5,485 nucleotides of DNA, taken from positions 1-5,485 of the forward strand of contig DMBB01000019.1 of NCBI GenBank assembly GCA_003446295.1. The letters run 5' to 3'. This stretch comes from Erysipelotrichaceae bacterium. GTDB taxonomy: Bacteria > Bacillota_I > Bacilli_A > Erysipelotrichales > Erysipelotrichaceae. Each line of letters opens with the position of its first letter. Within the stretch, counting starts at the first letter, position 1. The notes under the pieces are model-generated. The model ran no database searches. It saw nothing but the letters and a program-made list of their open reading frames with translations, and was not told the origin of the DNA. Made by a program: the position numbers and the translations under genes. Of this stretch, positions 1-5,419 are shown piece after piece.

Positions 1-497
1 ACAACTGCATCAACATCGGTACGGACCTCGGTCTGCCGACTGTCGGACAGGTCATCTTCCTGCTGGCAACACAGGTCGTTGCCTTCGCAGGCTCCCTTGT
101 ATTCGCAAGACTGTCCAAGAAATATGACACTGTGACACTGATCCTGATCTGTATCGTAGGTTACTTCTGTGTCTGCATCTACGCTTTGACATTGAAATCC
201 CTGCTTGATTTTGGTATTCTTGCATTCGGTGTCGGTTGTTTCCAGGGGTCAATCCAGTCACTTTCCAGAAGCTATTTCTCGAAGATCATCCCGGCTGAGA
301 ACTCCGGTGAATACTTCGGCATCTATGATATTTTCGCAAAAGGTGCATCATTCCTTGGCTCTGCTGTCATTGCCTGGGTCAAGCTGGCTGGCGGCACGAT
401 CAATATTGCGGTTGCGTCGCTAGCGGTATTCTTCATGCTGGGCTTTGTCTTCCTGAAGCTGGCGGACAAGCAGCCTATGAAGAACGCTGAACAGTAA
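1..497 (+). CDS. MFS transporter, UMF1/Atg22-like, C-terminal part (5' end outside window)
   Basis: The reading frame is open from base 3 and ends in TAA at 495-497, giving the last 164 residues of a protein that begins before the window. It is strongly hydrophobic, with about four to five membrane segments; clear ones are near fragment residues 15-35, 43-62, 66-85 and 138-158. The loop GSIQSLSRSYFSKIIPAENS followed by EYFGIYDIFAKGASFLG resembles the conserved GG.QALSRS.F..L.P....EFFG.YD..GK signature of the UMF1 (vacuole-effluxer Atg22-like) group of the major facilitator superfamily. That family match is from memory of the signature. The substrate is unknown; bacterial UMF1 proteins are mostly annotated simply as MFS transporters. 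The gene ends just before an intrinsic terminator, so it appears to close its transcription unit. A GTG at 132 is only an internal codon, because the frame continues upstream with transporter-like sequence. Confidence 0.85.
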   Translation, partial: NCINIGTDLGLPTVGQVIFLLATQVVAFAGSLVFARLSKKYDTVTLILICIVGYFCVCIYALTLKSLLDFGILAFGVGCFQGSIQSLSRSYFSKIIPAENSGEYFGIYDIFAKGASFLGSAVIAWVKLAGGTINIAVASLAVFFMLGFVFLKLADKQPMKNAEQ

Positions 498-510
498 GAC
501 TGCAGCTTTC

Positions 511-550
511 AAACAGCCGGGATGACATGCATGATGTACCGGCTGTTTTT
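511..550 (+). terminator. Intrinsic terminator of the MFS transporter gene
   Basis: AAACAGCCGG (511-520) is the exact reverse complement of CCGGCTGTTT (539-548). This gives a 10-bp perfect stem with an 18-base loop, and the 3' arm runs into five T's (546-550). It begins 13 bases after the transporter's stop codon. On the opposite strand the tail has only three T's before the sequence becomes mixed, so it should work mainly in the plus direction. Confidence 0.85.
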
Positions 551-582
551 AAATTCCGCTTTCTCAGAAAAGCGCTTGTGAT

Positions 583-1368
583 ATGACGAAAAAAAAGACA
601 AGATTGAAATTAAAACGGGATCACACGACCTTTATCCTGCTGACGCTGATCATCCTGGTCATGCTTGGGGTGATCACATTTATCGTGCACACGATCGCAG
701 ATAACTGGGGGAGTCTGGTCGAGGTTTTTGAATTGCTCAGAAGGGGCAATGAAGCAGAGATCGAAGCATATCTCAGGGCCAGCGGATTGTGGAAGGGAAT
801 GTTCCTGATCGCACTGATCACGGTCATCCAGGTGTTCTCCATCGTTCTCCCGGGGATGGTCATTCATCTGGCTGCTGGCTCCATTTACGGCTGGTGGGAA
901 GGATTCCTGGTATGCTATGCGAGCTTTTTGTTCGCACATTACCTGGTCTTTAAATTCGGCAGAAAACTGGCAGATAAGTTTTCCCTGCTGAACAGATTCC
1001 CGGCTGCCAGGACCATGCAGAAGCGCCTCGATTCCAGTGAACCGATGTTTGTTATCGCCATGGCATATCTGGTGCCGGGTGTTCCCAACGGGATCATCCC
1101 GTACGTGGCTTCCCATTCCAAACTGACAACAGATGAGTTCATGATCTCACTGGCAAGTACGGTATGGGTCCAGGTACTGCTGAACTGCATAGCCGGACAC
1201 TTCCTTGTGCGCGGAGAGTATTTCTTTACGGTTCTGTCCTTTGTCATTCAGTTCCTGGTCATTGTCTGGGCAGGAAGAAGAAAGGGCAGGATCATGAAGC
1301 TCTACCACAGATTCCAGAAGTCTAAAGGCCGCAAAGCCAAAAGACGGAAGGTCAGACAGACTGCATAA
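583..1368 (+). CDS. TVP38/TMEM64 family (VTT domain, DedA superfamily) membrane protein
   Basis: This is an integral membrane protein of 261 residues, near the usual size for the family. The N-terminus is basic (MTKKKTRLKLKR), followed by a membrane segment at about 17-39. A VTT-type core covers about 72-230: LPGMVIHLAAGSIYGWWEG (89-107) matches the re-entrant P-G...G..fG...G motif, and YLVPGVPNGIIPYVAS (162-177) matches the second half-repeat. The tail after the last membrane segment is very basic, with many Lys/Arg from about 232 to 259. VTT/DedA proteins are linked to lipid handling at the membrane, including undecaprenyl-phosphate recycling and PE scrambling in some members; the substrate here cannot be told. 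The ATG at 583 is the only in-frame start after an upstream stop at 550-552, but I see no good Shine-Dalgarno sequence before it (only AGAAAAG at 567-573). It stands alone, between the upstream terminator and a convergent gene. Confidence 0.85.
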   Translation: MTKKKTRLKLKRDHTTFILLTLIILVMLGVITFIVHTIADNWGSLVEVFELLRRGNEAEIEAYLRASGLWKGMFLIALITVIQVFSIVLPGMVIHLAAGSIYGWWEGFLVCYASFLFAHYLVFKFGRKLADKFSLLNRFPAARTMQKRLDSSEPMFVIAMAYLVPGVPNGIIPYVASHSKLTTDEFMISLASTVWVQVLLNCIAGHFLVRGEYFFTVLSFVIQFLVIVWAGRRKGRIMKLYHRFQKSKGRKAKRRKVRQTA

Positions 1369-1427
1369 GAAGATCTGCAGGATCAACAGAGAACGTCAGT
1401 ACACCTTTCTCGATCTCCATATACGGG

Positions 1428-1433
1428 TATAAT
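1428..1433 (+). promoter_or_regulatory. Possible -10 box (TATAAT) downstream of the VTT gene
   Basis: A perfect TATAAT lies in non-coding DNA 59 bases after the VTT gene's stop. The region at the proper distance upstream (CTTTCT at 1405-1410, 17-base spacer) is a poor -35, and there is no TG extension, so the match may be chance. If it is used, transcription would start near 1440 and run about 100 bases to the terminator at 1512-1543, with no convincing gene between. Confidence 0.35.
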
Positions 1434-1439
1434 ACTGAT

Positions 1440-1543
1440 ATTGCAGAAACAGAATGTTATGCAAACCGCTGGTGATTCCGCATCATCAATCAGATAAACA
1501 CTGTATCAATCAAACGGGTCAGCATTTTGCCGGCTCGTTTTTT
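1440..1543 (+). ncRNA. Candidate small RNA between convergent genes
   Basis: This roughly 104-base interval lies between the TATAAT at 1428-1433 and the end of an intrinsic terminator. It contains a hairpin at 1470-1488: TGGTGAT pairs with ATCATCA with one G·T wobble, over the loop TCCGC. The terminator hairpin then supplies the 3' end. An open frame that starts at 1454 runs through the terminator and encodes an unconvincing peptide, so the interval is unlikely to be coding. The same bases could equally be the 3' untranslated end of the VTT gene's message. I do not recognise any known RNA family here. Confidence 0.25.
1512..1543 (+). terminator. Intrinsic terminator (VTT gene or candidate sRNA)
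   Basis: AAACGGGTCAGC (1512-1523) pairs with GCCGGCTCGTTT (1529-1540) through two G·T wobbles and one A·C mismatch, around the five-base loop ATTTT. The 3' side continues as six T's (1538-1543). It lies 144 bases past the VTT stop codon, which is far for that gene and is part of the reason to consider a separate short transcript. Confidence 0.7.
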
Positions 1544-1582
1544 CATTTCCGATCATGCAGAAATGACCTGCTGCCGGTATAC

Positions 1583-1617
1583 AAAAAGCGATGGCTGCAG
1601 TATTGCATGCACATCGC
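1583..1617 (-). terminator. Intrinsic terminator of the glycerate kinase-permease unit
   Basis: On the minus strand GCGATG and CATCGC (plus coordinates 1612-1617 and 1588-1593) form a 6-bp stem. After a 2-base bulge it is extended by four more pairs of TGCA with TGCA, and it is followed by five T's (the complement of AAAAA at 1583-1587). It begins 48 bases after the permease stop codon. The stem is moderate, so confidence rests on its position and T-tract as much as its strength. Confidence 0.6.
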
Positions 1618-1664
1618 CTGTTATTTTCTGATTCTGAATCTTGATCTGTCTGAACGTTTCCCGG

Positions 1665-2927
1665 TTATCCGATGATCAGATACATCAATGTGGAAACGAC
1701 AGTGGCTGTCAGACCGATCGCGGCTTCATACGGGATCAGTTTCATGCGGTCGGAGATCGTCATATTGACGGAACCGCCGGTTGCGTGGAAGAAGGATCCG
1801 TGTGGCAGTGAGTCGATCACTGTTGCGCCGGCATGGATCATAGCGGCAGATGCCAGTCCGGAGACACCTGCAGAAAGCAGGGTAGAGGAGAATGTCTGTG
1901 CTGCAACCGTAGCGCCTGCAGTGGTGGAAGCTGTAGCACCGGCCATCAGAATACCGGCAAGCGGCGCAAGAATGAATGCAGGCATATGCATTGCCTCAAG
2001 CAGATTTGTGACATCATACTGCAGAGCTGATGCCTTGATGATCCCGGCAATGGTACCTGTACCGATCAGCAGGATCGAAACACCGATGACCTTGGAAAGA
2101 CCGAATTCCGTATATTCGGTAATATGCTTCGCATTGCCTGTTGCCAGTGTGCAGATCAGTCCTCCGGCAGGAAGCGCGATCAGCGGGTCAATGGTAATCC
2201 CGGCAAGCGGACGGAGTGCAAGCATCACGATCACACATACAGGACCGAGGATGGCTGCACCGAAAGAGGGCAGTTCTCTGGCTCCGGAGCTTTCCAGATC
2301 AGCTGCTGTGATCTGTTCACCTGATCTTTTTGCAAGCATGGACGCAAGGAGGATCGCAGCAATCAATGTGAAGACTGCAGGCACTGCATTTCTCATCATG
2401 ACCGCGGTCAGGTCCTGACCGAATGCCTCGGATACGGCGATCGTGTTCGGGTTCGGAGAAATGATATTGCCGGCTTTTCCTCCGCCGATCATTGCCAGCA
2501 GGATACCGCTTCTGGAAAGTCCTGCTTTTTCACCGATGGCAAGGGCGATCGGGGCAACAGTAATGACGGAGATATCGATGAATACACCGACAGCGCATAT
2601 CAGCATCGTTGCGATGGATATTGCCATGACCGCTCTTTTTTCACCGAGCTTTTCAACGATGGTCTCGGCGATCTTCTGAGCGGAACCAGTTTTGATCAGC
2701 GAACCGGCGAGGATACCGCTGGTGAGGATACGGAGGATACTGGACATCATGGAAGCGGCTCCGCTGACCATGGTGCTGACTGTTGTGCTGAGTCCGCCTC
2801 CGCCGATGATACCGCCGACAAGGGCACCGAGGATGAGGCAGTATGCAGGCTGAACTTTTTTGATGATGAGGATGATTGCGATCACGAGGCCGAGCAGTGC
2901 CCCGAGAGTAGTGAAACTGTAATCCAT
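1665..2927 (-). CDS. GntP-family permease (probable glycerate/gluconate-type sugar-acid transporter)
   Basis: The product has 420 residues, close to the normal length for the GntP family of the ion-transporter superfamily. It is hydrophobic throughout, with roughly a dozen membrane segments. Family landmarks are visible: VFIDISVITVAPIALAIG (115-132), GGGKAGNIISPNPNTIAVSE with the SPNPNT turn at 157-162, and HAGATVIDSLPHGSFFH at 365-381, followed by the closing TGGSVNM. Family members import gluconate and related sugar acids, usually by proton symport. The adjacent glycerate kinase and CdaR regulator make glycerate the most likely substrate, but that is inference from context. The ATG is well supported: AGGAAGGGAG (complement of 2938-2947) lies about 10 bases upstream. 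The gene follows the kinase by 80 bases on the same strand, and a minus-strand terminator follows it. Confidence 0.9.
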   Translation of the reverse strand: MDYSFTTLGALLGLVIAIILIIKKVQPAYCLILGALVGGIIGGGGLSTTVSTMVSGAASMMSSILRILTSGILAGSLIKTGSAQKIAETIVEKLGEKRAVMAISIATMLICAVGVFIDISVITVAPIALAIGEKAGLSRSGILLAMIGGGKAGNIISPNPNTIAVSEAFGQDLTAVMMRNAVPAVFTLIAAILLASMLAKRSGEQITAADLESSGARELPSFGAAILGPVCVIVMLALRPLAGITIDPLIALPAGGLICTLATGNAKHITEYTEFGLSKVIGVSILLIGTGTIAGIIKASALQYDVTNLLEAMHMPAFILAPLAGILMAGATASTTAGATVAAQTFSSTLLSAGVSGLASAAMIHAGATVIDSLPHGSFFHATGGSVNMTISDRMKLIPYEAAIGLTATVVSTLMYLIIG

Positions 2928-2971
2928 TACAAAGATTCTCCCTTCCTAATGTGCTGCTGTCTGTACATCCT

Positions 2972-2991
2972 GGACCCGGTATGCCGGATCC
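2972..2991 (-). other. Intercistronic hairpin between glycerate kinase and permease genes
   Basis: The arms at 2972-2979 (GGACCCGG) and 2984-2991 (CCGGATCC) pair over 8 bp with one mismatch around the loop TATG. No T-run follows on the minus strand, so it is not a typical terminator. In the message it would sit after the kinase stop codon and about 25 bases before the permease ribosome site. It may affect mRNA processing or the relative output of the two genes, but the stem is short and could be incidental. Confidence 0.35.
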
Positions 2992-3007
2992 CGGAAGACG
3001 AAGTCTG

Positions 3008-4156
3008 TTACTGTTTCTGAGCGATCTTCATGCCGGCTCTGATGAAGCGGAACATACGGATCGCTGCGAGATAATACAGCTCCTCCGCACGGCTGATCGC
3101 TTCTTCGATCTGCATCGGTGAATCAACGGATGTGATCAGTGATTCAATTCCGTGGCTGTAGATCTGTGCTGCATCTCTGCCGAGTGATCCGCTGAGGCCG
3201 ACAGCGACGATTCCCTGTTTTGCGGAACGCTCGCCGACACCCTGCATGACTTTTCCGAAGCAGCTCTGCCAGTCGGTACGGCCTTCACCGGTAACGACCA
3301 GGTCTACGCCTTCAAGACGCTTGTCGAAGTTGATCAGGTCAAGCACTGTATCGATGCCGGATTTCATTTCACCGTGCAGGAATACCATCAGTGCTGTACC
3401 AAGACCGCCGGCTGCACCGCCGCCTCTGATCTCATCGGCGTTGATGCCGAACTGGCGCATGATCACATCACGGTAGTTGATCATGCCTGCTTCCAGACGT
3501 GCCTGGATCTCAGGTGTTGCGCCTTTCTGCGCACCGAATGTATAAGTTGCGCCATCCTTGCCGGTCAGAGGGTTCGTGACATCACACATGACAGTGATCT
3601 TTGTTTCGCTGATGCGCGGATCCAGTCCGCTGACATCGATCTCAGCAACTTTTTCCAGATCGGAACCTGTTCCCTGAAGTTCATTTCCCTGAGCGTCAAG
3701 GAATCTCACGCCAAGTGCACGGGCACATCCCATGCCGCCGTCATTTGTCGCACTGCCGCCGATCGCGATGGAGATATCGCGGAATCCTTTATCCAGTGCA
3801 TCACGGATCATTTCACCGGTACCGTATGTTGACGTATGAAGCGGGTTTCTCAGGTTTCTCGGGACCATCGGAAGTCCGGAAGCTGCGGCCATTTCGATGA
3901 CAGCACGCTGATCATCCAGCTTTCCATAGCGTGCAGTGGTACGTTCCATCAGTGGTCCGTAAACTTCCACAGTGATGTATTCACCATGTTCAGCCGCTAC
4001 GACAGCGTCTACGGTTCCTTCGCCGCCGTCTGCTACAGGTACGCCGCTGTATTCGATCTCACCGAATATTTCTCCTGCGGCTTTTGCGAGCAGTCTGACT
4101 GTCTGCTCGCTGGAGAGGGATCCCTTGAAGGAATCTGATGCGAATAATAATTTCAT
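3008..4156 (-). CDS. garK: Glycerate kinase (GarK/GlxK family)
   Basis: This cytoplasmic kinase of 382 residues is full length for the bacterial glycerate kinase family (Gly_kinase). It transfers phosphate from ATP to D-glycerate; GarK/GlxK-type enzymes make 2-phosphoglycerate for lower glycolysis. Family motifs appear in order: SDSFKGSLSS (7-16), PVADGGEGT (40-48), IGGSATNDGGMG (132-143), CDVTNPLTGKDGA (191-203), FGAQKGA (207-213), GGGAAGGLG (245-253) and VVTGEGRTDWQSCFGK (287-302). Compared with the common forms as I recall them, FGPQKGA has Ala for Pro here, and the segment after TGEGR has an unusual Trp296 and Cys299. The start is secure: TAAGGAGGAA (complement of 4161-4170) leaves 6 bases between AGGAGG and the ATG. 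It is the first gene of a leftward unit with the GntP permease and is divergent from the CdaR regulator. The garK symbol is a family-level choice; glxK would be equally defensible. Confidence 0.93.
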   Translation of the reverse strand: MKLLFASDSFKGSLSSEQTVRLLAKAAGEIFGEIEYSGVPVADGGEGTVDAVVAAEHGEYITVEVYGPLMERTTARYGKLDDQRAVIEMAAASGLPMVPRNLRNPLHTSTYGTGEMIRDALDKGFRDISIAIGGSATNDGGMGCARALGVRFLDAQGNELQGTGSDLEKVAEIDVSGLDPRISETKITVMCDVTNPLTGKDGATYTFGAQKGATPEIQARLEAGMINYRDVIMRQFGINADEIRGGGAAGGLGTALMVFLHGEMKSGIDTVLDLINFDKRLEGVDLVVTGEGRTDWQSCFGKVMQGVGERSAKQGIVAVGLSGSLGRDAAQIYSHGIESLITSVDSPMQIEEAISRAEELYYLAAIRMFRFIRAGMKIAQKQ

Positions 4157-4193
4157 GATGTTCCTCCTTATTCTGTTTTTTCTTTACACTGAA

Positions 4194-4222
4194 AATATAT
4201 AACTTTTATAACCGTTTCGGAA
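4194..4222 (-). promoter_or_regulatory. Probable promoter of the glycerate kinase-permease unit
   Basis: Read on the minus strand, TTCCGA (complement of 4217-4222) stands 17 bases before TATATT (complement of 4194-4199). Transcription would then start near 4187 and leave a leader of about 30 bases before the kinase ATG. The -10 is good and the -35 poor (3 of 6 consensus bases), which suits a promoter that needs an activator. Other AT-rich hexamers nearby, such as TATAAA at 4205-4210, lack a matching -35. Confidence 0.45.
4210..4220. promoter_or_regulatory. Palindrome and cre-like core upstream of glycerate kinase
   Basis: CCGTTTCGG (4212-4220) is a small inverted repeat (CCG/CGG around TTT) overlapping the proposed -35 of the kinase promoter. 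The overlapping AACCGTTT (4210-4217) equals the AANCGNTT centre of Bacillota catabolite-responsive elements, but the outer bases match poorly, with about four mismatches to the full 14-base consensus. It could be a CdaR or CcpA contact site; the short match makes both guesses weak. Confidence 0.25.
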
Positions 4223-4224
4223 TG

Positions 4225-4253
4225 TTTTACGTAACATAAAAACAAAGTATATA
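4225..4253 (+). promoter_or_regulatory. Probable promoter of the CdaR-type regulator
   Basis: TTTTAC (4225-4230) and TATATA (4248-4253) are separated by 17 bases, and transcription would start near 4260. The -35 lies 2 bases from the proposed -35 of the divergent kinase promoter. An exact 8-bp palindrome, TTACGTAA (4227-4234), overlaps it and is a candidate binding site for the regulator on its own promoter. Confidence 0.45.
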
Positions 4254-4286
4254 TGTTATTATTTTATTATACAGAACAAACAAAGC

Positions 4287-4290
4287 GGAG
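4287..4290 (+). promoter_or_regulatory. Ribosome binding site that fixes the regulator's start
   Basis: GGAG lies 7 bases before the ATG at 4298. An earlier in-frame ATG at 4253 would add 15 residues, but it has no ribosome site and overlaps the proposed -10 box, so it would not lie in the transcript. The ATG at 4298 is therefore preferred. Confidence 0.75.
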
Positions 4291-4297
4291 AAAGATC

Positions 4298-5371
4298 ATG
4301 ATCGGACAAAGTACGGCACAGCAGATCGTTTCAGCAGTCAGGGATGTCTGCGGATATGACATCAATTACATTTCAAACAGCGGTATTATCATCGCAAGTA
4401 CAGATGAAAAACGTATCGGTGATTACCATGAGATCGGCTACCAGGCAGCCCATACAGGGAAAACGCTGGAAGTATATGACAATGATACATATGCCGGTGC
4501 ACAGAAGGGCGTCAATATACCATTCAGCTACCATGGCATGCCTGTTGCGGTCATCGGGATCACAGGAGAGCCGGATGAGGTACGCCGCTATGCCCAGCTG
4601 GCACTGCGCATCATCGGACTGATCCTGAGAGAACGTGATCTGGACGCATCCCGTGAGCTGAAGAAGGCAGAGTTCTCCTATGTCGCAAAGGCTTTGGTAC
4701 AGAACGGATCCATATCCCCTGATTATCTGAGAGACTTTCTGAAACAGAAAGATCTGCAGATGGACGGTCGCTACCGTACAGTGCTTGTGAGCCTGCAGGA
4801 TCCCGGGCGTACAAAGCACTTCTCACTGATGGAAAACAGGGTGGAAAACATCCTGCAGGGGATCCACCATTCCTTTTACGCATATGAATATCCTGACAGA
4901 TATATCCTGATCATCAGTGAAAAAGCATATCAGCAGCAGAAACAGGCAATTATGGAATTCACCGGGATACCGGCAAGGGTTTCCGTCGGCAGCGCACATC
5001 GTCTTGCACATGCGTCACGTTCCTATGAAGACGCACAGCTTGCCCTGAAATGCGGAAACGATCCGTTCATCGAATTTGACGGTCTATATACAGAGCTTCT
5101 GTTTTCCGATCTTTCTTATCATGTCAGGGAGATGTTCCTGGATAAAACAGTCAGAAAGATCAGTGAAGCGGATCAGCAGCTGCTGAAGGTCTACTATGAC
5201 AGCGGCATGTCATTGAAAACAGCCTCGGAAGCTCTTTACATCCATAAGAACACGCTGCAGTACAGACTGGACCGGATCCATCGTGAATGCGGTCTGGATC
5301 CAAGAAATGTACGGGAAGCATCTGTGCTGATCACAGCTATGCGTCTGGCAGACACACTGGAAAAGCAATGA
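4298..5371 (+). CDS. cdaR: CdaR-family (sugar diacid) transcriptional regulator
   Basis: The product is a 357-residue DNA-binding regulator. Its N-terminal half is a sugar-diacid recognition domain (about 3-130): DINYISNSGIIIASTDEKRI (21-40) followed by GDYHEIG matches the family pattern NIN.MD..G.IIaS.D..RIG..HEGA, and GVNIPFSYHGMPVAVIGITG resembles the GiN.P....g..vGvIG.TG segment. A middle region of about 160 residues leads to a PucR-type helix-turn-helix (HTH_30) near the C-terminus: YYDSGMSLKTASEALYIHKN (299-318) then TLQYRLDRI (319-327). In E. coli CdaR activates glucarate, galactarate and glycerate genes; Bacillota members often sit beside glycerate kinase and GntP genes, as here. The likely role is to sense glycerate or a related acid and activate the divergent kinase-permease unit. 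The inducer and the direction of control are inferred. The start is set by GGAG at 4287-4290. Confidence 0.92.
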   Translation: MIGQSTAQQIVSAVRDVCGYDINYISNSGIIIASTDEKRIGDYHEIGYQAAHTGKTLEVYDNDTYAGAQKGVNIPFSYHGMPVAVIGITGEPDEVRRYAQLALRIIGLILRERDLDASRELKKAEFSYVAKALVQNGSISPDYLRDFLKQKDLQMDGRYRTVLVSLQDPGRTKHFSLMENRVENILQGIHHSFYAYEYPDRYILIISEKAYQQQKQAIMEFTGIPARVSVGSAHRLAHASRSYEDAQLALKCGNDPFIEFDGLYTELLFSDLSYHVREMFLDKTVRKISEADQQLLKVYYDSGMSLKTASEALYIHKNTLQYRLDRIHRECGLDPRNVREASVLITAMRLADTLEKQ

Positions 5372-5380
5372 GCGGAATAT

Positions 5381-5410
5381 AAAAACATGGGACCGGTTAC
5401 CGGTCCCATG
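5381..5410 (-). terminator. Strong hairpin terminator shared by convergent genes
   Basis: CATGGGACCGG (5386-5396) and CCGGTCCCATG (5400-5410) form a perfect 11-bp stem around the loop TTA. On the minus strand it is followed by TTTTTATATT (complement of 5376-5385), a good T-tract, and it lies 9 bases past the stop of the gene entering from the right. On the plus strand it begins 14 bases after the regulator's stop, but the next bases are CGTGTTTCATT, with a T-run only at 5426-5431. It probably serves the minus strand best and may also stop the regulator's transcript. Confidence 0.85.
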
Positions 5411-5419
5411 CGTGTTTCA

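Noticed and set aside
610..1116. 168-codon minus-strand frame opposite the VTT gene
   Set aside because: It is antisense to a clear membrane protein and rich in Asp, His and Gln in the way complements of hydrophobic codons usually are.
1454..1675. 73-codon plus-strand frame in the gap between convergent genes
   Set aside because: It runs through a plus-strand terminator and a minus-strand terminator and overlaps the permease end; no ribosome site precedes it and the peptide looks random.
1672..2418. 248-codon open frame on the plus strand, antisense to the permease
   Set aside because: It lies wholly inside the well-supported GntP gene, has no ribosome site, and its product shows no family motif; it is a mirror of the permease's codon pattern.
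3374..3832. 152-codon plus-strand frame opposite the glycerate kinase
   Set aside because: The opposite strand encodes a full set of glycerate kinase motifs. This frame is Cys/His/Ser-rich without domain structure and lacks a start context.
4253..4297. Upstream ATG extending the regulator by 15 residues
   Set aside because: There is no ribosome site, it overlaps the proposed -10 box, and the extra residues are low-complexity AT-derived sequence not expected before the family N-terminus.
4157..4297. Riboswitch or attenuator in the divergent gap
   Set aside because: The expected leaders are only about 30-40 bases long and I see no stable hairpin with a T-run, so there is no room for an aptamer plus expression platform.
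4373..4819. 148-codon minus-strand frame inside the regulator gene
   Set aside because: It is antisense to the CdaR sensory domain, with no promoter, ribosome site or recognisable domain.
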